Notes under the pieces: model-generated
Databases searched by the model: none
The model's input: the letters and a program-made list of their open reading frames with translations, nothing else
What the model was told of the DNA's origin: nothing
From: a virus
Virus record (IMG/VR): IMGVR_UViG_3300027668_000080
Coordinates: 1-27,744 of that record
DNA length: 27,744 nt
Direction: 5' to 3' (one strand)
Made by a program: the position numbers and the translations under genes
Part shown: one piece after another, positions 9,104-18,076 of the stretch
Layout: each line of letters starts with the position of its first letter
Numbering within the stretch: the first letter of the stretch is position 1

Positions 9104-9994
9104 ATGGCAGCAAACACATATAAAACCTACGATACCGTTGGTATCAGAGAGGATTTACAGGATGCAATCTACTCGATTTCTCCTACAACTACTCCGTTTA
9201 TTTCAACAGTGGGTAGAAGTAAAGCAAAAAATACATACCACGAATGGCAAACAGATTCACTTTCTGACGTGGATCTTACTAATGCTAAAATTGAGGGAGC
9301 TGATGCAGAGGCAGCAGTTTTAACTCCTACAACTCGTGTTGGTAACTATACACAGATTTCTGACAAGGTAATTAGCGTTTCCACAACAGATAATGTGGTA
9401 GACAAAGCTGGTCGTTCTACAGAAACAGCATACCAACTAGCTAAAGCATCATCAGAGCTAAAACGAGACATGGAAGCAATTGTCCTGTCAGATCAAGCAC
9501 AAAATGCTGGTAGCAATTCTACACCTCGTAAACTAGGTGGATTACAATCTTGGATTACAACTAACGTTGTAGACACAGCTGGTGCAGCTCCTACAGAAGA
9601 TAACCTAAACGAAGCAATGCTAAAAGCATACACTGCTGGTGGTGAGCCAACAATGTTTTTAGTATCTCCGGCAACTAAACAGGCTGTTAGCAAATTTGCT
9701 GGGATTGCAGAACAACGATTTATGGCACCTGGTAACAAGCCAACAACTATCGTTGGAACAGCAGACGTTTACATGTCAGACTTTGGCACACTAAACGTAG
9801 TTCCAGATAGATTCTGTCCAGATGAAGTATCATTTATTGTTGATTCATCTATGGCTAACATAGCTTATTTACGTCCGTTTAAACAGACTAAGTTAGCAAA
9901 AACTGGTGATTCAGAAAAAACAATGATGAATGTCGAATGGACTTTGGTTTGTAAAAACCAAGAAGCCCATGCTATGATGACTGATTTAACTTAA
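9104..9994 (+). CDS. Major capsid protein (SU10 / DUF5309 type)
   Basis: A 296-residue protein with an N-terminus typical of the DUF5309/SU10 major capsid family: REDLQDAIYSISPTTTPF followed by VGRSKAKNTYHEWQTDSL. The rest alternates beta-rich segments with helices (for example AYQLAKASSELKRDMEAIVL), consistent with the HK97 fold, and the length agrees with this family. It forms the icosahedral shell. It follows the scaffold by 15 bases with an AAAGGAAAC ribosome binding site, and is followed by a terminator-like hairpin, as often seen after highly expressed capsid genes. Codon use is somewhat more varied than in the accessory genes. Confidence 0.92.
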   Translation: MAANTYKTYDTVGIREDLQDAIYSISPTTTPFISTVGRSKAKNTYHEWQTDSLSDVDLTNAKIEGADAEAAVLTPTTRVGNYTQISDKVISVSTTDNVVDKAGRSTETAYQLAKASSELKRDMEAIVLSDQAQNAGSNSTPRKLGGLQSWITTNVVDTAGAAPTEDNLNEAMLKAYTAGGEPTMFLVSPATKQAVSKFAGIAEQRFMAPGNKPTTIVGTADVYMSDFGTLNVVPDRFCPDEVSFIVDSSMANIAYLRPFKQTKLAKTGDSEKTMMNVEWTLVCKNQEAHAMMTDLT

Positions 9995-10010
9995 TCTAAA
10001 AATTAAGTGA

Positions 10011-10039
10011 GTAATAGCCCCTTCGGGGGCATTACCTTT
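10011..10039 (+). terminator. Terminator-like hairpin after the capsid gene
   Basis: GCCCC-TTCG-GGGGC forms a stem capped by a UUCG tetraloop, extended by GTAAT/ATTAC with one bulged A, about ten pairs in all. The following T-run is short (CCTTT), so this is probably a partial terminator or RNA-stabilising hairpin that would lower expression downstream of the capsid gene while allowing readthrough. Confidence 0.65.
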
Positions 10040-10049
10040 AAGGGAAAAT

Positions 10050-10367
10050 ATGAAATCATTTACAGATAAAGATATAAACAAAACCACATCGGTGGGATTG
10101 AATGCAAAAGATGAAATTGTTATTGAACAATCACAAGACGTAAGCGATCTTGTAGAACAGAACAAAAAAGAATACAACAATGCGGAGAGCAAATGGTCAG
10201 ACAAATTATTTGGCAATAAAGTTGCCAGTATACCATTCGCAGCAGTCGATTTATTGAATAAACAAGGAGTCATGAAGGGATTTGAGGTACGAGACCAAAA
10301 GCGTTTCTTTGCTTGGTTAAACGACCCTGAAAACCTATACTTTCGCACAAAACCGGGACACTTATAA
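10050..10367 (+). CDS. Small capsid-module protein of unknown function
   Basis: A 105-residue protein between the capsid and adaptor genes, with an AAGGGAAA ribosome binding site. It is charged and soluble. The C-terminal half (WSDKLFGNKVASIPFAAVDLLN, then RFFAWLNDPENLYFRTKPGHL) looks like a folded domain, and the end is reminiscent of short conserved proteins found at this place in related podoviruses. I cannot assign a function. The next gene begins immediately after its stop codon, which suggests co-translation with the adaptor. Confidence 0.75.
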   Translation: MKSFTDKDINKTTSVGLNAKDEIVIEQSQDVSDLVEQNKKEYNNAESKWSDKLFGNKVASIPFAAVDLLNKQGVMKGFEVRDQKRFFAWLNDPENLYFRTKPGHL

Positions 10368-10982
10368 ATGCCAGCTTTTACAAGTTATACGAACTTAAAA
10401 CAAAATATTGCAGACTATCTAGCCCGTCAAGATTTGACGACTCAGATACCTATGTTTATTAGTCTTGCTGAAAAAAGATTAAATCGTGATCTACGACTTA
10501 GACAGACTTTGCAACAAAGCACATATTCTATGGATAGTGGCTTTGAGATTCCAACACCGGCAGATTTTTTGGAAATGCAAGATTTACATTTGGTTGCCAA
10601 CCCTATCATTCCACTCACATACCAAACAGTATCACAATTCTATAGAAGAAATGGCAATAGCCAGCAAGGCTATCCAGTTAATTACACACTAGTTGCGGAT
10701 AACTTTGTACTAGCTCCACAGCCAACAGGCGCAACAACTGCAAATATGACTTACTATAAGATACCAAAAGTGCTATCAGACACTAATCCTTCTAACGAAT
10801 ACTTAGATGTATGCCCAGATTTACTGTTATATGCAAGTCTTGCAGAGAGCGCTCCTTACTTGCTTGATGATGCTAGACTAGCTACATGGCAAGCAATGTA
10901 TGCAGAAGGACTCGCATCAGTTACTAAATCAGACGAACAGTCTACATTCCCGGCTCAGCCACTCTCAATTCAAATATCATAG
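10368..10982 (+). CDS. Head-to-tail adaptor protein (SU10 adaptor / gp4-like)
   Basis: A 204-residue protein with the adaptor-family N-terminus: YTNLKQNIADYLARQD, then IPMFISLAEKRLNRDLRLRQ. The middle alternates short strands (PTPADFLEMQDL, YTLVADNFVLAPQP, MTYYKIPKVL), and the C-terminus is helical (LLLYASLAESAPYLLDDARLATWQAMYAEGL). Adaptors of this type bind beneath the portal and connect it to the nozzle. The gene abuts the preceding one, with the start codon following its TAA. No oddities were seen. Confidence 0.8.
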   Translation: MPAFTSYTNLKQNIADYLARQDLTTQIPMFISLAEKRLNRDLRLRQTLQQSTYSMDSGFEIPTPADFLEMQDLHLVANPIIPLTYQTVSQFYRRNGNSQQGYPVNYTLVADNFVLAPQPTGATTANMTYYKIPKVLSDTNPSNEYLDVCPDLLLYASLAESAPYLLDDARLATWQAMYAEGLASVTKSDEQSTFPAQPLSIQIS

Positions 10983-10990
10983 GACACAAC

Positions 10991-11377
10991 ATGGATTTTA
11001 CAAATTACCTCGCAGACAGACTCGTTAAGGCAACCGTCGGAGACGTATCTTACACAGCGCCAACCGCAGTTTACTTAGGTTTATATACGGCAGACCCAAC
11101 CAAAGCTGGTTTTTCTTCTAACGAAGTAGACGCAGCATCATACAACAGACAGGTTGTTAAGTTTTCAGCTCCAAAAGATGGAGTAGCTACTAATGACTCT
11201 CAAATTGATTGGAGTACAGCAACAAGTAACTGGGGAAATGTTGGTTGGATATCAGTCATGGACGCACCTTCTGGTGGCTTTATGCTTTACTACACAGCAC
11301 TAGATAATGCTAAAGAGATACTCTCTGGTGACCAATTTAAGATTGATGTAAACAAATTACAACTAACATTAACATAG
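10991..11377 (+). CDS. Small beta-rich structural protein (tail or decoration protein)
   Basis: A 128-residue protein with a pattern I know from several phages: NYLADRLVKATVG, TAPTAVYLGLYTADPT, YNRQVVKFSAP, then a WGNVGWISVMDAPSGG-like segment and a final GDQFKIDVNKLQLTL strand. This suggests a compact all-beta domain. Members are variously annotated as tail-fibre-associated or cement proteins, so the precise role is open. It lies between the adaptor and the first fibre gene and has an AGGACA-type ribosome binding site. Confidence 0.65.
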   Translation: MDFTNYLADRLVKATVGDVSYTAPTAVYLGLYTADPTKAGFSSNEVDAASYNRQVVKFSAPKDGVATNDSQIDWSTATSNWGNVGWISVMDAPSGGFMLYYTALDNAKEILSGDQFKIDVNKLQLTLT

Positions 11378-11386
11378 GATAATAAA

Positions 11387-12703
11387 ATGGCATTAGCAAT
11401 CAAGGACCGAATATACCAAGAGACTTCGACAGAAGGGACAGGCACACTAATCTTAACAGACATTAAAGAAGGTTACCAAGGGTTTGTTGCTCTTGCTAAT
11501 GGTTCACAAACTTACTACTGTATTACTAATGATGAATCTTGGGAAGTAGGACAAGGACAGTATATAAATGATGGAACAGATACGTTGTCAAGAACGTTGT
11601 TATCTTCTTCAACTGGAGCTTTGTTAGACCTTAAAGGTAATTCAAGTGTGTTTTGTACGTACCCAGCAGAGAAGGGTGTGCTTTTAAACCTTGATGGCAA
11701 TATACAACTTCCAAATGTTAATACTAGATTTAAAAACATAACTAGCGACCAAGTTACCTCACCTGTCGTTATAACTGAAGCAGTTATTGTTGATGGTACT
11801 GCTGGAACTGAAGGTGATTTAGCCAAGCTATTAGATGTTTATACTAAAGATGAAATAAAAGACATAGAGGAAGCTCAGAATAAAGAGATTGCAGAGACAT
11901 ATCTATCTAAAGTAGATGGTGGTACTATTAAAGATTCAGTGATTATTGATGAGCCTACGCAAGATGTTGCTTACAGTTCCTTCAGTATAATGGGTAGAAT
12001 TGATGGAACTAACGGCAGAACGTTATTGAAAGATTTTCATTATTCAAAAACAGATACTGAAAAAAATGATGGAGTACAATACTTTGGTACACAGATAGGC
12101 GATAGTTCTATAATGAATCAAGGACAAATAAAGAGCTTAATTGGAAGTACATCGTTACCTATTACAGGTGGTGAAGGCTTTGAGATGCAAGGCAACTTAG
12201 ATATGGGTGACCATAGAATAATAAGTATGTCTGACCCAATTAAAAATAGTGATGCAGCAACTAAATTTTATGTAGACTTACAAAATAAAGGACAGGACAA
12301 AGTATCATTATATATTAAAGAAGCAACAAGAAGAACTGATGGCGGAATTGATGAAAACCAATTTGTAACAAACAGTGACTTCCAAGCAACAACTGATGAG
12401 TTTTACTTCTTAAATGCTTATAACGCACAACAAGTAAGGAAGAATGTTAACGACTATGAAACAAGCCGCACAGCAAAGATAACTATATACGCAGCAGAAG
12501 ATGGACAAAAAGTATACACAGGCTTTATTAAGAGCATTGTTGCAGAAGGTGGAAACGCAAAAGTAACTACAAATCCATTATTTGTAAAGGTTAATTATGC
12601 TTGGTCATTTTCATTAAAGGCTTACGCTGTAGTTATTGAAAACTTAGTTGAGAGGGACGGCACGGTAAGGGACACATTAAAACAAACAAAAGAGGTTAAA
12701 TAA
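11387..12703 (+). CDS. Tail fibre protein 1
   Basis: A 438-residue protein. The N-terminal ~110 residues (KDRIYQETSTEGTGTL through CITNDESWEVGQGQYINDGTDTLSRT and FCTYPAEKG) form a conserved domain found at the start of many phage fibres and probably attach to the tail. The middle has a YTKDEI motif and a segment DMGDHRIISMSDP..DAATKFYVD that is common in fibre shafts. The C-terminal part is beta-rich. Its stop codon shares one base with the next start (TAATG), so the two fibre genes are probably co-translated. It likely forms part of a fibre trimer together with the gene at 12703. Confidence 0.75.
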   Translation: MALAIKDRIYQETSTEGTGTLILTDIKEGYQGFVALANGSQTYYCITNDESWEVGQGQYINDGTDTLSRTLLSSSTGALLDLKGNSSVFCTYPAEKGVLLNLDGNIQLPNVNTRFKNITSDQVTSPVVITEAVIVDGTAGTEGDLAKLLDVYTKDEIKDIEEAQNKEIAETYLSKVDGGTIKDSVIIDEPTQDVAYSSFSIMGRIDGTNGRTLLKDFHYSKTDTEKNDGVQYFGTQIGDSSIMNQGQIKSLIGSTSLPITGGEGFEMQGNLDMGDHRIISMSDPIKNSDAATKFYVDLQNKGQDKVSLYIKEATRRTDGGIDENQFVTNSDFQATTDEFYFLNAYNAQQVRKNVNDYETSRTAKITIYAAEDGQKVYTGFIKSIVAEGGNAKVTTNPLFVKVNYAWSFSLKAYAVVIENLVERDGTVRDTLKQTKEVK

Positions 12704-14514
12704 TGGCAATTAAAATATACGGAAACGAAATTGTCTTTCCAGATGAATCAAAACAAACAACCGCTTTCACAGGTAAGGTTGAAGATGTCTACACTAAAGA
12801 ACAAATCGATGCTCAACAGAAAAAACAAGATGATGCTATTGTAGAAAATAATGATGAAATAGCTAGACAACAAATTGAGATAAGCAACCAACAAACAAGT
12901 ATAGATAAGAACACAGGTGACATAGACACAGAGGCTGACAGAATAACAGCCAATACTACTGAGATTGCTACAAAGGTAGATGAAGCACCAGATGACGGTG
13001 AGACTTATGGGCGTACTAATAAAACATGGACAAGTATTGGTGGCAGTGCTGGTATACCTGATGCACCTGTAGATAATGTTCTATATGGCAGAAAGAATGG
13101 TGAATGGGACCCTGTAGCTGATGCTGGTGATATATATACTAAAGCACAGACAGATGACTTGTTAGATGAAAAAGCTGATAAAGCAACAACTTACACTAAA
13201 GCAGAAGTTAATGCTTCACAGGCTACACAAGATGATGCTATAGCTAATAACACTATTGCAATAAATGCAAACACAGATGCTATTGCTGCTTTACCAGCCC
13301 CTGTAGATGCTTATACTAAATCTGAATCAGATGCCATAGATAATGCTCAAAATACTGAAATACAAGCTAATACTGACGCTATTGCAGCACTTCCTACTCC
13401 TGTAGACACATATACTAAATCTGAAATAGACACACAGCAAGGCTTACAAGACGATGCAATCACTGCTAATGAAAATAACATTACAACTAATTCATCTGAT
13501 ATCGCTAAAAACACTGCTGATATACTTACTAACAATGGAAACATTGCAACAAACTCATCTAATATAGCTAGTAACACAATTAAAACAGAGAATAACGCTC
13601 TTGCTATTGGTGAGTTATCAGAAGAGGTATCAACAAACACAACAAATATTTCAACAAATACAGGAAATATATCTACTAACACAGGAAATATATCTAGTAA
13701 CACATCAGCTATTGGTACACTATCTGGACAAGTAGGACAAAACTCAGAAAATATAGCAGAGCTACAAGATAGCATATTCTTTACTTCAGCTTATTCTGCT
13801 GACTATCCAGAAGCTCCAAATAGAGACCCTGGAGATGGAAATATGTATTTACAAAATGTAGCTTTGTTTACATATAGCTATGCAGAAGCAACACAAATCT
13901 TTGCATCTAAGACTGACGAAGCGGGAAATGTGCGCCAATTCACTGCTATTAAACCTGGTGATTCAATTGTGCTTAATGAAGTCCAATCACCCAACTACGG
14001 AAGATACGAACTTGTTAGCATTGAAGATGTAACAGGTGATTATGTTGTAATGAATGTGACCCCAATGTTAGGACAAGGCACAGTAATTACAGGTGCTAAA
14101 GTAGCTTTTCAAGCATTTCCTAAACCGGGTACTGACAATATATGGACAGAATCAGTCAATGATGTTTACTTTACTAATAACAATAATGGGTTCTATGTTA
14201 ATACATCACAGTCAAACTCAGTTAATTTAATTGGATATAATGGTACAGACTTTAATGACATATGGTTAAGAGGTGTAAATACTCCTAACACAGGCGTTGG
14301 TGCTTTAACTGATGGAAGAATCATGATGCCAGATGTTGCAAACACCTCAACAGGAGAAGCTCCTAATTTAGTTATTGATGATGACGGGCAAATAATAAAA
14401 TCTACTGTAATAGCTTATTCAAGAAAAGAGGTAGAAGGATTAGTAAATGCTAAAGATGAAATCATTGAGAAACTAACAGAAAGATTAGATGCATTAGAAA
14501 AGAGAGTTAAGTAA
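12703..14514 (+). CDS. Tail fibre protein 2 with YTK repeats and Asn/Thr heptads
   Basis: A 603-residue protein. It opens with IKIYGNEIVFPDESKQTTAF, a common fibre start. Five or so YTK(A/S/E)xxD motifs (VYTKEQIDAQQ, IYTKAQTDDLL, TYTKAEVNASQ, AYTKSESDAID, TYTKSEIDTQQ) mark a segmented shaft. Residues ~250-350 are a seven-residue Asn/Ile/Ser/Thr repeat (NISTNTG units), fitting a trimeric coiled coil. A globular beta-rich portion follows from about residue 365, and the end (~570-603) is again a heptad helix, LTERLDALEKRVK. It should be a trimeric receptor-binding or spacer fibre. The terminal coiled coil may help trimerisation. Its last base overlaps the following start (TAATG). Confidence 0.8.
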   Translation: MAIKIYGNEIVFPDESKQTTAFTGKVEDVYTKEQIDAQQKKQDDAIVENNDEIARQQIEISNQQTSIDKNTGDIDTEADRITANTTEIATKVDEAPDDGETYGRTNKTWTSIGGSAGIPDAPVDNVLYGRKNGEWDPVADAGDIYTKAQTDDLLDEKADKATTYTKAEVNASQATQDDAIANNTIAINANTDAIAALPAPVDAYTKSESDAIDNAQNTEIQANTDAIAALPTPVDTYTKSEIDTQQGLQDDAITANENNITTNSSDIAKNTADILTNNGNIATNSSNIASNTIKTENNALAIGELSEEVSTNTTNISTNTGNISTNTGNISSNTSAIGTLSGQVGQNSENIAELQDSIFFTSAYSADYPEAPNRDPGDGNMYLQNVALFTYSYAEATQIFASKTDEAGNVRQFTAIKPGDSIVLNEVQSPNYGRYELVSIEDVTGDYVVMNVTPMLGQGTVITGAKVAFQAFPKPGTDNIWTESVNDVYFTNNNNGFYVNTSQSNSVNLIGYNGTDFNDIWLRGVNTPNTGVGALTDGRIMMPDVANTSTGEAPNLVIDDDGQIIKSTVIAYSRKEVEGLVNAKDEIIEKLTERLDALEKRVK

Positions 14515-14774
14515 TGTTTGGATTTACAACCTTTGCTGGTGCACCATTTGCATCAGTAGGTGGTGGAGCAATTCTGAAGTCTGACGTAAGTATACTTGGT
14601 GAATCTATTTTTAAGGTTGATGCTAACGCAACATGGAATGGTGATGTATTTATATTGGGCGAGGGCGACATTAAGGTCGATGGTACTATAAATGGTTCAG
14701 GCTGGGTCAGACAAAATCCAAACACACCTGAGTGGGATGAGTCTAAATCACAAGATTGGAATCGAATTAACTAA
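14514..14774 (+). CDS. Small tail-module protein
   Basis: An 86-residue protein overlapping the fibre stop by one base. The N-terminus (FGFTTFAGAPFASVGGG) is hydrophobic and Gly-rich. The middle has a repeated strand pattern (SILGESIFKVDAN and FILGEGDIKVDGT), suggesting two copies of one beta unit. The C-terminus is Trp- and Asp-rich. I do not recognise a family; a tail accessory or fibre-tip role is inferred from context only. Confidence 0.65.
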   Translation: MFGFTTFAGAPFASVGGGAILKSDVSILGESIFKVDANATWNGDVFILGEGDIKVDGTINGSGWVRQNPNTPEWDESKSQDWNRIN

Positions 14775-14786
14775 AAAGGAATAATT

Positions 14787-14975
14787 ATGCATATAGTAGC
14801 AATAGTAGCACTCTTAGGAGCGGTAGGTTTAGGTTTTGAGAATGATTGGGCTGGAGTTAAAGCTTATAAATCATATAACGAATGTCGTGAAGCTAATCCA
14901 AAGTTTCAGAACACAACGACACAATGGAAATACGATCCTTGCAACGCAGTAGCATACAAACTTCAAAACAAATAA
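14787..14975 (+). CDS. Small exported or membrane-anchored protein in the tail operon
   Basis: A 62-residue protein with an AAAAGGAAT ribosome binding site. Residues 2-17 are hydrophobic (HIVAIVALLGAVGLGF), resembling an uncleaved anchor or a short signal. The rest is polar, with Cys33 and Cys52 that could form a disulfide outside the cytoplasm. Its place between fibre genes is odd for a lysis protein. Holin, superinfection-exclusion factor or virion component are all possible. No family recognised. Confidence 0.55.
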   Translation: MHIVAIVALLGAVGLGFENDWAGVKAYKSYNECREANPKFQNTTTQWKYDPCNAVAYKLQNK

Positions 14976-14985
14976 GGTATAAACA

Positions 14986-15477
14986 ATGGCAAAAGAAAAG
15001 ATAAGTCAGTGGGACTCCAATCCCGCTTCAAATACAGACGTGGGAGGTATCAATATATCTGAGAACTGTCCACCTTCAAATATTAACAATGCAATTAGAG
15101 AAGTAATGGCTCAAGTCAAGGACTTTCAAGATGGCTCATCTGGTGATAGTTTAACGCTTAATGGTTCATTACAAGGAAATGGTAACTCTACCTTTCCTAC
15201 CTCATCAACAGCCAAAACTATGCCAGCTGGCGAGAATTCAACTAAAATTGCAACAACAGCTTATGTAGATAGAGAAACTGGTGCGTTAGGAACTATAGCT
15301 ACACAAAACGCTAATGCAGTTGCTATCATTGGTGGCACTATTGGTGTAGCAACAAAAACTGGTCAAGATAACAGTATCTTCATGAAAGAGATAGGCACAA
15401 ACGCTGTTGGTAAGAAGACAATATCTTCTTTGTCACCATCTGGAGGCTCGTCTGGGGACACATGGTGGAAAGTCTAA
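14986..15477 (+). CDS. Fibre-like tail protein
   Basis: A 163-residue protein. Its N-terminus (ISQWDSNPASNTDVGGINISENCPPSNINNAIREVMAQ) is a well-known phage fibre motif, and KIATTAYVDRETGALG is a second frequent fibre block. The C-terminus ends in WWKV directly before the next start codon. It likely sits at the tail tip or carries the adhesin encoded next to it. The two genes are contiguous without a gap. Confidence 0.72.
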   Translation: MAKEKISQWDSNPASNTDVGGINISENCPPSNINNAIREVMAQVKDFQDGSSGDSLTLNGSLQGNGNSTFPTSSTAKTMPAGENSTKIATTAYVDRETGALGTIATQNANAVAIIGGTIGVATKTGQDNSIFMKEIGTNAVGKKTISSLSPSGGSSGDTWWKV

Positions 15478-16299
15478 ATGGCTGGACTATATGTAAATGA
15501 CAATGGCACTTGGAAGCTACCTAAGTCTATATGGGTTAATGATGGCACATCTACGACTGGCTCTACTGGCTGGCGTGTGTGTAAGAATGTCTATGTAAAT
15601 AGAAGCGGTGCTTGGCAAGAGATGATTAGGTCGGTAGATCTTACATCTAGCAAAACAAACTTTAATTTATGGCAATATGTAGGTAGCCCAGTAGAAGCTT
15701 TATCATTAATATTTAATATTAACGCTAATGTTGAGATTACATCTTCTGACCCTGATAAGTCTGGAAGTAGAACACCGGCATTTACTGTAGGTAACTTCCC
15801 AGCTGGTTCATCTGTTATTGTAAATAATAATGGTTTTATAGGCGGAGGTGGCGGTTATGGAGGAGGAGGCGCTACTAATAACAATACAGCTGGAGAGGCA
15901 ACTAGAGGTGGTAACGCTGGATATGGATTAATAAAAGGAAGCTCTAATAACTACGATTGTACCTTAGTCAACACAGGCACTATTGCTGGTGGTGGTGGAG
16001 GTGGAGGTGGCGGTAATGGAGCTGCTTCAACTACCAGTTTTGGTAAAGGTGGAGACGGTGGTGCTGGAGCTGGTACTTCAGGTTATTCAAAAACACAAGG
16101 TGGCCCAGGTAAGGGTGGAAGTTGTGTTGGTGGCACTTTAGGTGGTGCAGTTGTTTGTGGTAAAGCTGGTGGAGCTGGTGGTAACTTAGGCGACAACGGT
16201 GTAGCATCAGGCAAAGGTGGAGGCACAGGATCTCCAGCTATATTAAGCGCTGGGATAGACATAGCAGTTTCTGGTAATATTGATGGAGGTATAGGATAA
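15478..16299 (+). CDS. Glycine-rich tail adhesin candidate
   Basis: A 273-residue protein. Residues 1-50 contain repeated YVNDNGTWK / YVNRSGAWQ strand units. Residues ~115-255 are strikingly glycine-rich, with runs of up to nine Gly separated by short variable loops containing Asn, Ser, Thr and three Cys. This layout resembles the polyglycine type II sandwiches of T-even gp38-type adhesins, where loops between glycine runs contact the receptor. I infer a receptor-binding tip protein. The start follows the previous stop with no gap, and its last base overlaps the start of the nozzle gene. The similarity is one of architecture and could be convergent. Confidence 0.65.
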   Translation: MAGLYVNDNGTWKLPKSIWVNDGTSTTGSTGWRVCKNVYVNRSGAWQEMIRSVDLTSSKTNFNLWQYVGSPVEALSLIFNINANVEITSSDPDKSGSRTPAFTVGNFPAGSSVIVNNNGFIGGGGGYGGGGATNNNTAGEATRGGNAGYGLIKGSSNNYDCTLVNTGTIAGGGGGGGGGNGAASTTSFGKGGDGGAGAGTSGYSKTQGGPGKGGSCVGGTLGGAVVCGKAGGAGGNLGDNGVASGKGGGTGSPAILSAGIDIAVSGNIDGGIG

Positions 16300-17777
16300 T
16301 GGTAAAAAGATTAAATTTAGGTGAATGGACTCCAGATATGCCTTCAACAACAGGAGCAGAAAGTAACAGCCTAGCTGATGCAAAGAACGTGTTCCCCAAC
16401 GGACCAGGCTATAGTCCTTTTCCAACGACAGTTGTTGTATCACCTCCAGCAGACCAAGACTTAACATCTGTGTATGCTGGTAAGAAAGATGCATTAGTTC
16501 AAATATTTGCCGGTAGCGATCAAAAGCTATACATTACATACAGTGAAGGAACACCTATAACAAAAAGAACACTCGATTATTCAGGTGATGTTGTTATTGA
16601 AGATGTAAGTAGAGAATCATCGCCTTATAGCATCTCAGCAGAGTCATGGAGCTTTGAGCAGTTTGGTGGAAGGGTTCTTGCTGTAAAAAATAACAATATT
16701 ATACAAGCATGGGAGTTAGGTGTATCATCAAAGTTTGAAGATTTAACTCAAGCGCCTACAGCTAAATGTATGACAATTTGCCGAGATTTTGTTATTGCAG
16801 GAAATATTGATGCAGGCGATAAGCCTAACCTAGTACAATGGTCAGATTTAAACCGAGAAGATAACTGGACTCCGGGATCGCAATCACAAGCTGATAGTCA
16901 ATATCTTGCCGATGGTGGTGCTATATTAAATATGACTGGAGGGGAGATTGCTGTCATATTTTTAGAAAATGCAATATATCGTATGTCATATGTAGGTTCA
17001 CCTTTATTCTTCCAATTTGATAAAATATCAACTACTGGTTGTTTTGAAGGTAAGAGCTGTATTGAAGACAATGGCACATCGTATTACTTATCTAATGACG
17101 GTTTCTATAGTACCGACGGAAATACTGTACAACCAATAGGGTCAAATAAGGTAGATGAATGGTTCCTTGCAAACGCAAACTTAAAAGAATTGGTTACTAT
17201 GTCAACTACAGTGCATCCAATTTACAAATTAGTTATTTGGAACTATGAAGATAACTTTGGTAAAAGACAAAACTTAATCTATCACATAGAATCAGGTAGA
17301 TGGAGTCGTACTGAAACTGAAGCAACATCTGTAGGTAACATTGCAACAGTTGGAACTGACTTAGAAAGATTAGGTGTGTTATATCCTAACCTAGATAAAG
17401 ATGTACCAGCACCATTAGATGATAGAGTCTTTATGGGCGGTAAATATATCTTTGCTGGAACTAAAGCTAAACAAATGGTAAGCTTTACTGGCCCATGTAT
17501 TAATCCTAGATTGGAAACATTAGATATTGAAGATGGCTACCAGTCTGTTATTACTATGGTTAGACCAATAGTTGACAACGGAGAAGCTGACATTTCATTA
17601 GCTGCAAGACAAGCATTAGACGACACAATCGAATTTGGTGCTACAGCAGAGTCTTATGAGAACAGAAACAATGTAAGGTCTGGTGGTCGATACCATAGAG
17701 TAAGGTTAGAGCCTACAGGTAACTGGACAACAGCCATTGGAATGGATTTAACAATTACACCAAGTGGACAGAGATAA
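16299..17777 (+). CDS. Tail nozzle / hub protein (gp10-like)
   Basis: A 492-residue protein that starts with the N-terminal pattern of P22 gp10-like and SU10-like nozzle proteins (GEWTPDMPSTTGAESNSLADAKNVFPNGPGY). The body is beta-rich with repeats of the type FIVAGN.. / YRMSYVGSP / YYLSNDGFYSTDGNTVQPIG and YKLVIWNY, which fits a propeller-like fold. Nozzles continue the channel below the adaptor and close it until infection. It overlaps both neighbours by one base (TAATG), so it belongs to the tail translational unit. Assignment is by recognised pattern and position. Confidence 0.72.
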   Translation: MVKRLNLGEWTPDMPSTTGAESNSLADAKNVFPNGPGYSPFPTTVVVSPPADQDLTSVYAGKKDALVQIFAGSDQKLYITYSEGTPITKRTLDYSGDVVIEDVSRESSPYSISAESWSFEQFGGRVLAVKNNNIIQAWELGVSSKFEDLTQAPTAKCMTICRDFVIAGNIDAGDKPNLVQWSDLNREDNWTPGSQSQADSQYLADGGAILNMTGGEIAVIFLENAIYRMSYVGSPLFFQFDKISTTGCFEGKSCIEDNGTSYYLSNDGFYSTDGNTVQPIGSNKVDEWFLANANLKELVTMSTTVHPIYKLVIWNYEDNFGKRQNLIYHIESGRWSRTETEATSVGNIATVGTDLERLGVLYPNLDKDVPAPLDDRVFMGGKYIFAGTKAKQMVSFTGPCINPRLETLDIEDGYQSVITMVRPIVDNGEADISLAARQALDDTIEFGATAESYENRNNVRSGGRYHRVRLEPTGNWTTAIGMDLTITPSGQR

Positions 17778-18058
17778 TGTATAGAAAACTTAACAACAAC
17801 GCAACACCAAGAGAAACCGCTGAAGTCGTTAATAGAATACTAGATGGTGGTATAAACTCAACAGGCACAATTGCATTGAATAATGGAGACACTAAATTGA
17901 CAAATTTGCGAATTGGTTATGACAGTGTAATATTGTTTAGTCCAAGAACAGCTGAATTATCTGGTAGCCCTTATGTAAAAATAAAAGCTAAAGGTGAAGC
18001 AATTATTGCTTTTAGTGGTACTACTGGCGCTAAATATGATTATGTAATTTTAGGTTAA
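17777..18058 (+). CDS. Small tail-module protein
   Basis: A 93-residue protein with start overlapping the nozzle stop. An N-terminal helix (TPRETAEVVNRILDGG) is followed by beta strands (GTIALNNGDTKLTNLRIG, SVILFSPRT, KIKAKGEAIIAFSG). It looks like a small all-beta receptor-side or capping domain. Short genes of this pattern are common after the nozzle in marine podoviruses, but I know of no assigned role. Confidence 0.65.
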   Translation: MYRKLNNNATPRETAEVVNRILDGGINSTGTIALNNGDTKLTNLRIGYDSVILFSPRTAELSGSPYVKIKAKGEAIIAFSGTTGAKYDYVILG

Positions 18059-18076
18059 TTTTACAAAGGAGCAAGG

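Noticed and set aside
9051-9323. 90-residue frame overlapping the capsid gene start
   Set aside because: Out-of-frame shadow of the scaffold end and the major capsid gene, without its own context.
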